Origin: an uncultured Bacteroidota bacterium
Lineage (GTDB): Bacteria > Bacteroidota > Bacteroidia > Chitinophagales > Chitinophagaceae
Direction: 5' to 3'
Assembly: GCA_903858475.1 (NCBI GenBank)
Contig: CAIOIZ010000043.1
Coordinates: 1-34,354, forward strand
Length of the DNA stretch: 34,354 nucleotides
Of this stretch, positions 19,310-28,904 are shown in pieces. Made by a program: the position numbers and the translations under genes. Positions within the stretch are counted from its first letter, which is position 1; each line of letters begins with the position of its first letter. The notes under the pieces are model-generated. The model was not told the DNA's origin, made no database searches, and was given only the letters and a program-made list of their open reading frames with translations.

Positions 19310-19924
19310 TTATTCTACTCCAATATATTTATGCAACTGTAAACTCAATTCCCATTGGGGATTGGCCTTGATATAGTCAATCAATAAGGGCATTAGGGCG
19401 GCGGCTTTGTCCCATTCGGGCTGCAAATACAATTTGCAATCCTTCTCAACGCCTGCGGCATATTTTTCGGCCCAGTCAAAATCTGAACTATTAAAAACAA
19501 CCACTTTTAATTCATTTGCAAAGGGAAGTATGGAGGGCAAGGGGGCTTTGAATTTTTTGGGCGACAAACAAATCCAATTCCAATGGCCACTAAGGGGATG
19601 TGAGCCAGAAGTTTCAATATTGGTTTCAAAACCCTTGCTTTGTAAAGCATGGGTTAGTGCATCCAACTGATGCATCAATGGTTCTCCACCAGTAATCACC
19701 ACCAGTTTTGCAGGCGTGGCGGATACCATTTCTACCAGTGTTGCTACCGCCATTAATGGATGTTTGTTAGCGTCCCAGCTATCCTTCACATCACACCATA
19801 CACATCCTACATCACAACCTCCCAGCCGAATAAAATAGGCCGCCCTTCCTTGGTGAAAGCCTTCTCCCTGGATGGTATAAAAATGTTCCATCACCGGTAA
19901 TAATGTAGTAATTGCTGTTTCCAT
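19310..19924 (-). CDS. queE: 7-carboxy-7-deazaguanine synthase QueE
   Basis: 204 residues. A radical SAM enzyme that converts carboxytetrahydropterin to 7-carboxy-7-deazaguanine for queuosine and related modifications. The N-terminal MEHFYTIQGEGFHQGRAAYF is the family signature. The cluster cysteines are Cys37, Cys41 and Cys44 in GGCDVGCVWCD (CxxxCxxC). The SAM-binding ITGGEPL is at about 77-83, and the C-terminal LQLHKYIG is typical. Its start codon overlaps the folD stop by one base (TAATG), implying translational coupling. No other queuosine genes are in the window. Confidence 0.94.
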   Translation of the reverse strand: METAITTLLPVMEHFYTIQGEGFHQGRAAYFIRLGGCDVGCVWCDVKDSWDANKHPLMAVATLVEMVSATPAKLVVITGGEPLMHQLDALTHALQSKGFETNIETSGSHPLSGHWNWICLSPKKFKAPLPSILPFANELKVVVFNSSDFDWAEKYAAGVEKDCKLYLQPEWDKAAALMPLLIDYIKANPQWELSLQLHKYIGVE

Positions 19925-20805
19925 TAATTTCCCTTGCTTTGAGTGGCGGCTCTAAAAGTATTCTTCATCAAAGCTCCAATGGTCATTAATCCCACACCGC
20001 CAGGAACAGGAGTGATATAACTACAATGTGGCGCAACAGAATCAAAGTCTACATCTCCTTTGATAGCAAACCCGCTTTTTTTGCTAGGGTCTGCAACACG
20101 GGTAATGCCTACGTCTATCACAACTGCATTTTCTTTCACCATGTCAGCTGTTAAAAATCCAGGTTTACCTAGTGCGGCAACAATAATATCGGCTTGTAAG
20201 CAGAGTTCTTTTAAATTTGAAGTTCGGCTATGGCATACCGTTACTGTGCAATTGCCAGGATTCGTATTTTGACTGAGTAAGATACTCATTGGTCTGCCAA
20301 CAATATTGCTCCTTCCAATAACAACAGCATGCTTCCCGCTGGTGGGTATTTTATAATGTGCTAGCATTAACATGATGCCATAGGGGGTGGCTGGGATAAA
20401 GGCGGGTAAACCTTGCACCATTCTACCAATACTTACAGGGTGAAACCCATCCACATCCTTATCGGGATTAATCAATCCAATTATTTTTTCTTCATTGATT
20501 TGTTTTGGTAAAGGCAATTGAACCAAAATGCCATCTACGGTACTGTCGGCGTTTAATTGTTCAATTGCTGCCACCAATATAGTTTCTTCAATATTTTCTT
20601 CCAGTCTGATTAATGTACTCTTATAGCCAATTTCCTGGCAGGTTTTAACCTTGCTGGCTACATAGGTTTCACTGGCGCCATTGTTGCCCACTAATATGGC
20701 TGCCAAATGCGGTGCTCTATTTCCTTCACTTATCCATTGTGCCGTTTGAAGCCGAAGTTCTTCCTTCACTGCTTGGCTAACGATTTTTCCATCTAATATT
20801 TCCAT
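19924..20805 (-). CDS. folD: Bifunctional methylenetetrahydrofolate dehydrogenase/cyclohydrolase
   Basis: 293 residues. FolD interconverts 5,10-methylene-THF and 10-formyl-THF in one-carbon metabolism. Motifs in order are [16 protein letters not shown] with catalytic Lys52, [21 protein letters not shown], the dinucleotide site [17 protein letters not shown] (about 161-177), [19 protein letters not shown], and the end signature [19 protein letters not shown]. Length is normal for the family. It heads the folD-queE pair and is divergent from the PorV/PorQ-like gene across a 142-bp gap. CAAAAGTA at 20810-20817 reads TACTTTTG on the minus strand, but it is too close to the ATG to be used with confidence as a promoter. 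Confidence 0.97.
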   Translation of the reverse strand: MEILDGKIVSQAVKEELRLQTAQWISEGNRAPHLAAILVGNNGASETYVASKVKTCQEIGYKSTLIRLEENIEETILVAAIEQLNADSTVDGILVQLPLPKQINEEKIIGLINPDKDVDGFHPVSIGRMVQGLPAFIPATPYGIMLMLAHYKIPTSGKHAVVIGRSNIVGRPMSILLSQNTNPGNCTVTVCHSRTSNLKELCLQADIIVAALGKPGFLTADMVKENAVVIDVGITRVADPSKKSGFAIKGDVDFDSVAPHCSYITPVPGGVGLMTIGALMKNTFRAATQSKGN

Positions 20806-20947
20806 ATGGCAAAAGTAGATACAAATTTTTAATTGGAATAGCTGCGCTTATTCGGAGTAAAACACTTTAAAAAAAGAGGATTTTCTATAGCTCCATGCTA
20901 GGCTTCATTTTCTATTCTTTATACTTTGCCGATGCTAAATCTATGAT

Positions 20948-21781
20948 ATGTTAAAAATTGTATTCCTTATTCCAGGGTTTCTTGGTCTTTGCTCTTTTTC
21001 CAAAGCTCAGTCCATTCGTTATCCCATTTCAATGCCTTATGTAAGTGTAACAGCGTATAGTACTCAACAGCTCGATCCGCTTTCTTTTACTGGTAACCCT
21101 GCTGCATTGGCCAGCATCAAAAATGGGGGATTGGGAATTTATGGGGAAAGAAGATTCATGCTTTCGGCGCTTTCTTATTATACAGCGGCCGCCAATCTGA
21201 ATAGTCCTGTCGGCAAAATGGGTCTTTTCTTTCAATATGGAGGCTATAAAAATTTCAGTGAAAATAAAATCGGGTTGGCCTATGCAAAGGCCTTGGGATC
21301 AACGGTGGATATTGGCCTACAATTCAATTACTATACTTATCGAATTCCAGGCTATATGAACAAAGCTAGTTTTACCGCTACGCTGTCTGCAATATTGCAT
21401 CTTTCCGAAAGACTCCATTCAGGAATTTCCATTTTTAATCCAGTGAGCAAGAAAAATCAAAAAACAAATCCCTTGGGCATTGCAGCTGAAAAGCAAGCGT
21501 GGCTGTATAAACTCGGAATGGGCTACGATGCATCATCCGAATTTTATTGTAGTGCCGAAGTGATGAAAGAAGAAGATCGTCCTGTCAATATCACCGCCGC
21601 CATTCAGTATCGTTTTTTAAAAAGAATTTTTTGTCGTGCTGGCATATTAACAGAGTCAGGTACCTGTTATTTGGGCCTTGGTTTTGGGCTTGGCAAAATG
21701 CGTTTAGACATTTCCGGTAGTTATCATCCACAAGTAGGAATTAGTCCGGGTATTTTACTCGTTAGCCAGTGGGAAAAATAA
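20948..21781 (+). CDS. PorV/PorQ-like outer-membrane barrel protein
   Basis: 277 residues with a signal peptide ending near 21 (CSFSKAQS). The segment PLSFTGNPAALASIKNGGLGIYGERRFMLS resembles the start of PorV/PorQ and related FadL-like barrels of Bacteroidota, where an NPA motif opens the first strands. The rest alternates amphipathic strands with Gly and aromatic residues (GLFFQYGGYKNFSENKIGLAYAKAL, VDIGLQFNYYTYRIPGY, YLGLGFGLGKMRLDISGSY), as expected of an 8-14 strand barrel. It is 39 bases upstream of the HhH-domain gene on the same strand, so the two are probably co-expressed. Outer-membrane location is likely; the function and exact family are not certain. Confidence 0.6.
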   Translation: MLKIVFLIPGFLGLCSFSKAQSIRYPISMPYVSVTAYSTQQLDPLSFTGNPAALASIKNGGLGIYGERRFMLSALSYYTAAANLNSPVGKMGLFFQYGGYKNFSENKIGLAYAKALGSTVDIGLQFNYYTYRIPGYMNKASFTATLSAILHLSERLHSGISIFNPVSKKNQKTNPLGIAAEKQAWLYKLGMGYDASSEFYCSAEVMKEEDRPVNITAAIQYRFLKRIFCRAGILTESGTCYLGLGFGLGKMRLDISGSYHPQVGISPGILLVSQWEK

Positions 21782-21820
21782 TTAATTAATTGCTCTTTGT
21801 GGGCCTGTAATAAAAATTGT

Positions 21821-23929
21821 ATGAAAAGTAGCAGTATTCATTTATTGAAAATAGCAATGCGCTATGGCTTTTTTTTATTTTGTGTTATATGTGCAGTCAG
21901 TGTTCGTGCGCAGTCAACAGAACAAATCAGTTCTTTGGCAGAACAGCAATTTGAAAATTTATCAGAAATGGCAGCAGATCAGGAGGTAGAGGATGATAGT
22001 TTTATACAGCAAATGCAATATTTATTACGCCATCCCATTAATTTGAATAAGGCAGATAGGGCAGCGTTGATGGAATTGCGTTTGTTGACGGCTTTGCAAA
22101 TAGAAAACTTCTTCTTGTACCGAAAGCAGTTTGGCGAATTCTTGTCTATTTATGAATTACAAGCCATCCCAAGCTTTGATATAGCTACCTTGCAAAAAAT
22201 ACGATTATACATTACTGTTAGTGATGAAACAAGTTGGAATTCAATGGTGGGCAAGCGCTTGCGCGGCGGAACACATACTTTTTTAATAAGGGCTTCTCAG
22301 CAAATTGAAAAATCAAGCGGCTATCAAACGGATTCAAATCTAAGCCGACAAAGATACCTGGGCTCGCCTCAGCGTTGGTTAATTAGATATAGTTATAATT
22401 GGAAGAAAAATCTTCAATATGGCTTTAGTGGTGAGAAAGATCCTGGGGAACAATTTTTCAAGGGTAAACAAAAACTTGGTTTCGATTTTTATGGACTTCA
22501 TTTTTTTATTCAAAACAAAGCTGTTTTACGTGCTTTTGCTCTCGGAGATTATGTTGTAAACCTTGGTCAGGGTTTAATTCAGTGGCAGGGACTAGCATTT
22601 AAGAAGTCTGCTGATATCAGTTTTATTAAACGACAATCTGCTATATTTAAACCCTATCTATCTGCAGGTGAATTTAATTTTCATCGCGGGATAGCTTTTA
22701 CGTTTGCAAAAGAAAATAGGCGAGGGGCTAATTGGCAAACTAGCTTGTTTTTGTCTATCAAAAAATTAGATGCCAACTTACTATCTGATACTACGCAACA
22801 GTTAGTTGATTATGTTTCTTCTCTTCAAAGTTCGGGATACCATCGTACCAATAACGAAATGGCGGATAAGGGCGTGCAACGACAATTGGCCGTTGGTGGA
22901 AATATTTCATATCATTCACAACGAGGGCAAATAGGCTTGAATGGAATTCAATACTATTTTAAACTACCCCTTGTGAAAGAAAATCTTCCATACAATCTCT
23001 TTGCGATAAATGGAAAGCGATGGTCTAATTACAGCATCGATTACAGTTATACCTATAAAAATCTTCATTTTTTTGGCGAAGGGGCCATTACTGGTCATTT
23101 CGATAAAGCCATACTGGCAGCGTTCTTGCTTAGTGCAGCGCGTCAAGTAGATATTAGTTTACTATACCGCAATATTCAAAGCCAATATCAATCCTTGTAT
23201 AGTAATGCGTTTACTGAAAATAGTACTGTCAACAATGAAAAAGGTTTGTTTGCAGGAATAAATGTTAAGGCATCTATGGCTTGGATAATAAGTGCATATA
23301 TAGATGTGTACCGTTTTCCCTGGTTAAGATACCGTGTTGATGCACCTGGTGAAGGACAGGATTATCAAGTACAAGTTAGCTTTCGTCCCAATAAACAGCT
23401 AGAAATTTATAGCAGGTATAGGATGGAAAGTAAACCAGTAAATGAAGCCAGTGTATTTTCAATCATTCGATCTGTAATCAAACAAAAAAGGCAAAACTGG
23501 AGAACACAGATTAATTATAAGGTTAATCGAAACCTTGTTTTACGAAATAGGGTAGAAATGCTTTGGTTTGGCATGCAGGGATTGGTTCCGGAGCTGGGTT
23601 TTTTAGCGTATTCAGATATTTTATTTAAGCCCATGCTAAAACCCTATTCCATGAGTTTAAGGTGCCAATTTTTTGAGTCCGATAGTTATAATAGCAGGCT
23701 TTATGCCTTCGAAAACGACTTATTATATAGTTTTTCAATCCCTGTTTTTTACGATAAAGGGCTCAAATATTACCTAAATGCCAATTTTGATATTAATAAA
23801 AATATGACTATATGGGCGCGATTTTCTAAAACTGTATATTCTGGTAAAACCCTTATTGGGACTGGGTTAGATGAAATTAGGGGGAATAAAAAAACAGAAT
23901 TTAAAGTGCAATTAACGGGGAGATTTTAA
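21821..23929 (+). CDS. Exported helix-hairpin-helix protein with barrel-like C-terminal region
   Basis: 702 residues from the ATG at 21821. The frame is open to a TTG at 21797, but the ATG gives a normal signal peptide (KIAMRYGFFLFCVICAVSVRAQ). An alternative ATG at 21857 is also possible. Residues about 72-131 are ComEA-like HhH sequence: HPINLNKADRAALMELRLLT, then QFGEFLSIYELQAIPSFD and TLQKIRLYI. The remaining 560 residues are rich in alternating aromatic strands (RYSYNWKKNLQYGFSGEKDP, YSIDYSYTYKNLHFFGEGA, INYKVNRNLVLRNRVEMLWF). They end in a terminal phenylalanine (VQLTGRF), the usual end of an outer-membrane barrel. Proteins of this architecture are common in Bacteroidota and, as far as I know, uncharacterised. 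A DNA- or envelope-binding role is only inference. Confidence 0.75.
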   Translation: MKSSSIHLLKIAMRYGFFLFCVICAVSVRAQSTEQISSLAEQQFENLSEMAADQEVEDDSFIQQMQYLLRHPINLNKADRAALMELRLLTALQIENFFLYRKQFGEFLSIYELQAIPSFDIATLQKIRLYITVSDETSWNSMVGKRLRGGTHTFLIRASQQIEKSSGYQTDSNLSRQRYLGSPQRWLIRYSYNWKKNLQYGFSGEKDPGEQFFKGKQKLGFDFYGLHFFIQNKAVLRAFALGDYVVNLGQGLIQWQGLAFKKSADISFIKRQSAIFKPYLSAGEFNFHRGIAFTFAKENRRGANWQTSLFLSIKKLDANLLSDTTQQLVDYVSSLQSSGYHRTNNEMADKGVQRQLAVGGNISYHSQRGQIGLNGIQYYFKLPLVKENLPYNLFAINGKRWSNYSIDYSYTYKNLHFFGEGAITGHFDKAILAAFLLSAARQVDISLLYRNIQSQYQSLYSNAFTENSTVNNEKGLFAGINVKASMAWIISAYIDVYRFPWLRYRVDAPGEGQDYQVQVSFRPNKQLEIYSRYRMESKPVNEASVFSIIRSVIKQKRQNWRTQINYKVNRNLVLRNRVEMLWFGMQGLVPELGFLAYSDILFKPMLKPYSMSLRCQFFESDSYNSRLYAFENDLLYSFSIPVFYDKGLKYYLNANFDINKNMTIWARFSKTVYSGKTLIGTGLDEIRGNKKTEFKVQLTGRF

Positions 23930-24015
23930 CAAATTTTAGGAATAAAGCAGCAAAATGGCCCCTTTTTCTGTCCTAGATAACAAGTAAGAATTTTGCCGGA
24001 TTATTTAACAATTTT

Positions 24016-24044
24016 TTGGCGTTACAAAAATATCCTTATTTTTA
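24016..24044 (+). promoter_or_regulatory. Probable promoter of the SusC-like gene
   Basis: TTG (24016-24018, in a T-rich run) is separated by 18 nt from TATTTTTA (24037-24044), one base off the TAnnTTTG consensus. The start codon is 27 bases further on. The spacing equals that of the better-matched promoters at 3104 and 32657. Confidence 0.45.
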
Positions 24045-24071
24045 CACATCATTAAACTCAATTAATTGCTC

Positions 24072-27000
24072 ATGAGAAGAATTCTATCACTGTTAACAAT
24101 GCTAATGCTATGCAGCATGTTTGCATTTTCTCAGAACCGGGTGGTGTCCGGTAAGGTGACCGATAAAGACGGTGCCGCTGTTCCTTTTGCTTCTGTAAAA
24201 GTAAAAGGCTCTAGAACCGGTATCTCTGCTGATGCTTATGGTGCATACTCTATCCGTATTAAGGATGGCGATGTACTGGAAATATCTGCAACTGGTTTTA
24301 AAGCTGTAGATGTACCAGTTGGTACGCAAACCTACCTTACCAGTGTACTGGAAAAAGGTACCAATACCATGACAGAAGTTGTGGTTACCAGTGCGATGGG
24401 TGTTAAACGTTCTGCAAGAACAACTTCCACCAACGCGCAGGTAGTATCAGGCGAACAATTAAATGTGATTCGTTCTACCAACGTAAACAATGCCCTTGCA
24501 GGTAAAGTATCTGGTATTCAGGTTCGTAGCCAATCAGCTGCAGCCTTGGGTAGAACAGGTAATGTAAGGTTACGTGGAGAAAGTGAGTTTGGTGGTGGTG
24601 CTGGTGTACTATATGTAGTAGACGGTACTATTCTTCCTAACTCTAATGATGTAAACTTAGATGATATTGAAGATATCACTGTATTACAAGGACCAAACGC
24701 TGCTGCCCTTTTTGGACCAGATGCTGCCAATGGTGCAATTGTAATTACAACCAAAAGAGCAAGAAAAGGTGCAAAAGGATTTGGTGTTGATGTAAACTTG
24801 GGTGTACAATTCGATAAAGTATATATCCTTCCTAACTACCAAAATTCATACGGTGGTGGCGGTGTTGGTGATTTTATTAAATATAACTACCAACCAGGTC
24901 AACCTGCTGCTTGGCAAGCTTTAGATGGTAAATACTACCATGATTATTCTGATGATGCTAGCTGGGGTCCTCGTATGGCTGGACAAGAATACATTCCTTG
25001 GTATGCATGGTATGGTGGTCACGAAAGAGCTTTCAAAACAGCTACTTTCGATCCTCAACCAAACAACGCTCGCCAGTTCTTCGGAACAGGTGTTCAAATG
25101 AACAATAATATTGCTTTCTCAAAAGCAACTGATAATATGAACATGAGGGTTTCTTATGGTAATATTGATGTAAAAGGTATGTTGCCAACAACTTACTTGA
25201 AGAAAAATACTTTAAACGTGAATACTGGCTTTGAATTGAGCAGCCGGTTGAGTTTAGGTTTAAATGTAAATTATTTCACTACTACAACTGCAGGCGAATT
25301 CGATGATGGATATTCTAACCAATCTACTGGTTCATTTAACCAGTGGTTCCACCGCGATTTGGATATGAACATCATGAAAGAGTTGAAAGACTTGCGTACT
25401 CCAACTGGTATCTTCGCTAGCTGGAACCACAACAACCCAACTTCTTACAATCCTGCTGACCCAATCAATAAAAATTTCTATGCTGGTAACTACTGGTATA
25501 ATTTCTTTACTTGGTTCGATTTAGTAAAACCAATTTCACGTGCAGACAGATTGTTTGGTGATGTTTCTTTAACTTATAAAATAAACAATGACCTGAAAAT
25601 TAGAGGTACTTACCGTAAACAACAAAACACTACTTTCTCAGAAACTAAGTATAGCAGTGATTTGTTGCAAAGTGGTACTCAAACAACAGGTAACTGCGGA
25701 GAGTGTAAAGGTTACTATGGTACCTCTACAACTTTTTCTAACAGACAAAACTTTGAGTTGTTAGCCTCATACAATAAGAAAATCAAAGATTTCAATATCT
25801 CAGGTAATGCTGGTATGGATATCTTACAAGCGCTTTCTAAAAGTAATAGTGCCAGCACAAATAATGGATTTAACGTGCCTAATTACTACGCTATCAATAA
25901 CTCTAAAGACCCTGCATCTATCGGCAATGGTCGTAGCGAAGAAAAAAGACGCGCAGTATTTGCAACCGCAACCGTTCAGTACAAAAACTTCCTATCAATT
26001 GATGCAACTGTACGTAACGACTGGTTCTCTGGTTTGCCTCCTAAAAACAATGACGTGTTAACCAAATCATATGGTGCAGCTTTTGTATTCAGCGATTTGA
26101 TTAAAGATCAAGCGCCTTGGTTGAGCTTTGGTAAATTAAGAGGATCTATTGGTGAAACGCCTGCTGGTTTGTCTCCTTATGCTTATCCTGGATTTGCCTA
26201 TGGTGTTGGTCAGTTCCAATGGAATGGTAACTTCTTGATGGGTACTCCTGATCAGGTTGTTGATCCTGCTATCATCGGTTCTACTAAACGTCAACAAGAA
26301 GTTGGTGCTGAATTAAGATTCTTGAAAAACAGAATCGGAATCACTGGTACATATTGGAAACAACAAGCCTTGGATTTCCCAACTGCTTTGCCAATCACCG
26401 GTACTTCAGGTTTCACCAGCACTTTAACCAATGTGGGTGAAATTCAAAAGAAAGGTGTTGACTTACAATTAATGCTGCGTCCTATCTGGGCTAACAATTT
26501 CAAATGGGAATTGAATGCTACTTGGGGTCGTTTGATCAGCAACAAAGTAGTTGACTTGGATGGTAATGGTTTAGACGATAGCCGTCAAGCGGTTGAAGGT
26601 ATGTGGGGAACAACTGGTCCTTACTTAGTACATGCTGAAGGACAAGAATGGGGTCAAATTTTTGGTAATGGTATCAAAAGAATCAATGGCCAACCTGTGC
26701 TGGATGCAAACGGTTTCTATGTAAATGATCCTAATGTATATTTTGGTAATGTATTACCTAAATACACTGGTGGTGTTCAAAATAGATTTGATGTGTTGAA
26801 AAACTTCAGCATCAATATCAATATTGACTATCAATTTGGTGGTAAATTCTTCTCTTTATCTGATATGTGGGGTTCATTCTCTGGTTTAACTGCTCGTACT
26901 GCAGTATTGAACGATAGAGGATTACCAATCCGTGACCCAGTTTCAATGGGTGGTGGTAAACACGTATATGGAGTAGATGCAACAGGTAAACCAGTTGATT

Positions 27001-27305
27001 TCTATGTTGAAGGACAAGATTATTTCCACAATAACTACAACAACAGAACTTTTGATGACTATGTTTATGATTTGACTTTCGTTAAAGTTCGTGAGGTAAG
27101 TTTTGGATATAATATCCCAGTAAATAAAACAAGTTTAGGCAAATGGTTAACTAGAGCAAGTTTCTCAGTGGTAGCCAATAACCCTATCTTACTCTATGCT
27201 AAAACAAAAGATTTTGATCCTTCACAGATCAGTAACTTAAGTGGTGAATCCGGTAACTTCCCAGGTTCACGTGGGGTAGGTGTTAACTTAAAACTTGGAT
27301 TCTAA
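24072..27305 (+). CDS. SusC/RagA-family TonB-linked outer-membrane transporter
   Basis: 1077 residues from the ATG at 24072. A TTG six bases upstream is in frame but unnecessary. The signal peptide is MRRILSLLTMLMLCSMFAFS. A CarboxypepD_reg-like domain lies at about 23-95 (VVSGKVTDKDGAAVPFASVKVKG), then the family connector TEVVVTSAMGVKRSAR. The plug domain is at about 115-225 (LNVIRSTNVNNALAGKVSGI, VLYVVDGTILP, DIEDITVLQGPNAAALFGPD, NGAIVITTKR). The barrel runs to the C-terminal GVGVNLKLGF. It would import large nutrients with its SusD partner, powered by TonB. A CGEC pair (Cys542, Cys545) lies in the barrel region. Codon use is strongly biased (GGT, GCT, AAC, TTC), suggesting high expression. 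No glycosidase or peptidase flanks it, so the substrate is unknown. Confidence 0.95.
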   Translation: MRRILSLLTMLMLCSMFAFSQNRVVSGKVTDKDGAAVPFASVKVKGSRTGISADAYGAYSIRIKDGDVLEISATGFKAVDVPVGTQTYLTSVLEKGTNTMTEVVVTSAMGVKRSARTTSTNAQVVSGEQLNVIRSTNVNNALAGKVSGIQVRSQSAAALGRTGNVRLRGESEFGGGAGVLYVVDGTILPNSNDVNLDDIEDITVLQGPNAAALFGPDAANGAIVITTKRARKGAKGFGVDVNLGVQFDKVYILPNYQNSYGGGGVGDFIKYNYQPGQPAAWQALDGKYYHDYSDDASWGPRMAGQEYIPWYAWYGGHERAFKTATFDPQPNNARQFFGTGVQMNNNIAFSKATDNMNMRVSYGNIDVKGMLPTTYLKKNTLNVNTGFELSSRLSLGLNVNYFTTTTAGEFDDGYSNQSTGSFNQWFHRDLDMNIMKELKDLRTPTGIFASWNHNNPTSYNPADPINKNFYAGNYWYNFFTWFDLVKPISRADRLFGDVSLTYKINNDLKIRGTYRKQQNTTFSETKYSSDLLQSGTQTTGNCGECKGYYGTSTTFSNRQNFELLASYNKKIKDFNISGNAGMDILQALSKSNSASTNNGFNVPNYYAINNSKDPASIGNGRSEEKRRAVFATATVQYKNFLSIDATVRNDWFSGLPPKNNDVLTKSYGAAFVFSDLIKDQAPWLSFGKLRGSIGETPAGLSPYAYPGFAYGVGQFQWNGNFLMGTPDQVVDPAIIGSTKRQQEVGAELRFLKNRIGITGTYWKQQALDFPTALPITGTSGFTSTLTNVGEIQKKGVDLQLMLRPIWANNFKWELNATWGRLISNKVVDLDGNGLDDSRQAVEGMWGTTGPYLVHAEGQEWGQIFGNGIKRINGQPVLDANGFYVNDPNVYFGNVLPKYTGGVQNRFDVLKNFSININIDYQFGGKFFSLSDMWGSFSGLTARTAVLNDRGLPIRDPVSMGGGKHVYGVDATGKPVDFYVEGQDYFHNNYNNRTFDDYVYDLTFVKVREVSFGYNIPVNKTSLGKWLTRASFSVVANNPILLYAKTKDFDPSQISNLSGESGNFPGSRGVGVNLKLGF

Positions 27306-27327
27306 TTAACTACTAAAACTTATAATA

Positions 27328-28830
27328 ATGACTAAGAAACTCATAAACATCCGTAATGCTGCAGCCGCTTTGTTGCTGTTTGCTGCGAGCACGGGTTGTG
27401 ATAAAATAAAAGACTTTGGTACTACCAATGTCAATCCTGCGGCTACTACCACTCCAATTGTTGGTGCGCTTTTGACCAATGCTGAATCTGGAATGGGCGG
27501 CTTCGCAGCCAATACATTAGGCGGATTGTACTGTCAGTATTTTTCTGAAACGCAGTATACAGATGCCTCTTTGTATAGCTCTAACCAAGCAAATTTTTCT
27601 GGAACTTATTCAGGTACATTGTATGATTTGCAAAACATTATTTTGCAAAACCCAGGCAATAACATGATTGCTGTATCCAGAATTCTAAAAGCATATATCT
27701 ACTCTTCTATTACTGACAGATGGAATGACATTCCTTATTCTCAAGCTTTGCAAGGTTTTGTACCTGGCTACGATAAGCAAGTAGATATTTATAAAGGTTT
27801 GTTGACAGAATTGAAAGAATCAGTTGCTCAATTCGATGGCGCTTCTTCTATTTCTGGTGATATCATCTTCAGTGGTGATGCTGCTAAATGGAAAAAAACA
27901 GCCAATTCACTTCGTATGATTTTGGCCCTACGTTTATCTAAAAAATATCCAGGAGCTGCTGATTACGCTGCTACTGAATTTAAAGATGCTTTTGGTAATG
28001 CTAGTGGACATATCACTTCAAATGCAGATAATTTCTCTTTAGTTTATCCAGGTGGTACATTCAAAAACCCTTGGTTCGCTACTTATGATGGTCGTAAAGA
28101 TTATGCAGAAAGCAAAACTTTCACAGATTTGACTGCTGGTTTGGGTGATGCTCGTGCTAATGCTTTTGGTGGTAATTCTGCTGCAGCCTCTTCTACTCAA
28201 GGTTTCCCATACGGGTTACTACGTTCTGATGCAGTTTCTTTTGAAGGTACCAACTCTAACTCTTGGGCTAGAATTTTGAAAGCATCTTTCAGAGCTGAAA
28301 CTTCTCCTGTAGCAATCATTTCTGCATCTCAAGTTGCGTTGGCTAAAGCTGAAGCTGCTGAAAGAGGTTGGTTGGCTCCTTTGACTACCACCGATGCAGA
28401 AGCTTTCTACAAAGCTGGTATCGATTTAAGCTTCGAACAATGGGGTGCTGGTTCTGCTTCAGGTTATTATGGAGTGGGGGCTGCTGCTAACTATACTACT
28501 GGTGCTGGTGTTGCTGTAATTGGAACGAATTCTTACAATTCAATTCCTGCTACTTCAAGTGCTACAACTGCTAGTAAATTAGATCGTATTGCATTACAAC
28601 GTTATGTTGCTACATATCCTGATGGTACACAAGGATGGGCTGAATGGAGAAGAACTGGTATTCCTAATGTTAAGCCTACTGCTTTTGCTACCAATTCAAG
28701 TAAGCAAATCCCACTTCGTATGGTATATGGACAATCTGAGTATTCATTGAATCCTGCTGGTGTAGCACAAGGTGCTGCTTCTTTAACTGGTGGTGATATC
28801 ATGGATGCAAAAGTTTGGTGGCATCAATAA
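27328..28830 (+). CDS. SusD/RagB-like nutrient-binding lipoprotein
   Basis: 500 residues. A type II signal peptide with lipobox ASTGC places the lipidated Cys at 24. The body (GGLYCQYFSETQYTDASLY, SRILKAYIYSSITDRWNDIPYSQA, KWKKTANSLRMILALRLSKK) matches the SusD-like_2 group. Helical TPR-like segments are typical of the family, and the DRWNDIPYSQAL motif is a strong marker. It begins 22 bases after the SusC-like stop. It would cap the SusC barrel on the cell surface and bind the substrate. Codon bias towards GCT and GGT is as strong as in its partner. An internal terminator follows the gene. Confidence 0.93.
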   Translation: MTKKLINIRNAAAALLLFAASTGCDKIKDFGTTNVNPAATTTPIVGALLTNAESGMGGFAANTLGGLYCQYFSETQYTDASLYSSNQANFSGTYSGTLYDLQNIILQNPGNNMIAVSRILKAYIYSSITDRWNDIPYSQALQGFVPGYDKQVDIYKGLLTELKESVAQFDGASSISGDIIFSGDAAKWKKTANSLRMILALRLSKKYPGAADYAATEFKDAFGNASGHITSNADNFSLVYPGGTFKNPWFATYDGRKDYAESKTFTDLTAGLGDARANAFGGNSAAASSTQGFPYGLLRSDAVSFEGTNSNSWARILKASFRAETSPVAIISASQVALAKAEAAERGWLAPLTTTDAEAFYKAGIDLSFEQWGAGSASGYYGVGAAANYTTGAGVAVIGTNSYNSIPATSSATTASKLDRIALQRYVATYPDGTQGWAEWRRTGIPNVKPTAFATNSSKQIPLRMVYGQSEYSLNPAGVAQGAASLTGGDIMDAKVWWHQ

Positions 28831-28841
28831 ATAATTATTAT

Positions 28842-28873
28842 CTGGTCGGTTGCAAAAACCGACCGGATTTTTT
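28842..28873 (+). terminator. Terminator after the SusD-like gene
   Basis: A stem of about 10 bp (CTGGTCGGTT at 28842-28851 with AACCGACCGG at 28857-28866, one G-T pair) and a 5-nt loop is followed by six T (28868-28873). It lies inside the SusC-SusD-lipoprotein run and should lower transcription of the third gene. Confidence 0.85.
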
Positions 28874-28904
28874 ATCTTTAATAAACATTAAAATCACGCT
28901 CAAC

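Noticed and set aside
20806-20947. Promoter TATACTTTG before the PorV/PorQ-like gene
   Set aside because: The spacing inside the -7 box is off by one base, so it does not fit TAnnTTTG; I do not list it as a feature.
21797-21820. TTG start for the HhH protein
   Set aside because: The ATG at 21821 gives a proper signal peptide; the eight added residues have no support.
28815-28904. Longer start for the third lipoprotein
   Set aside because: The extension runs through a strong terminator hairpin and would destroy the signal peptide.
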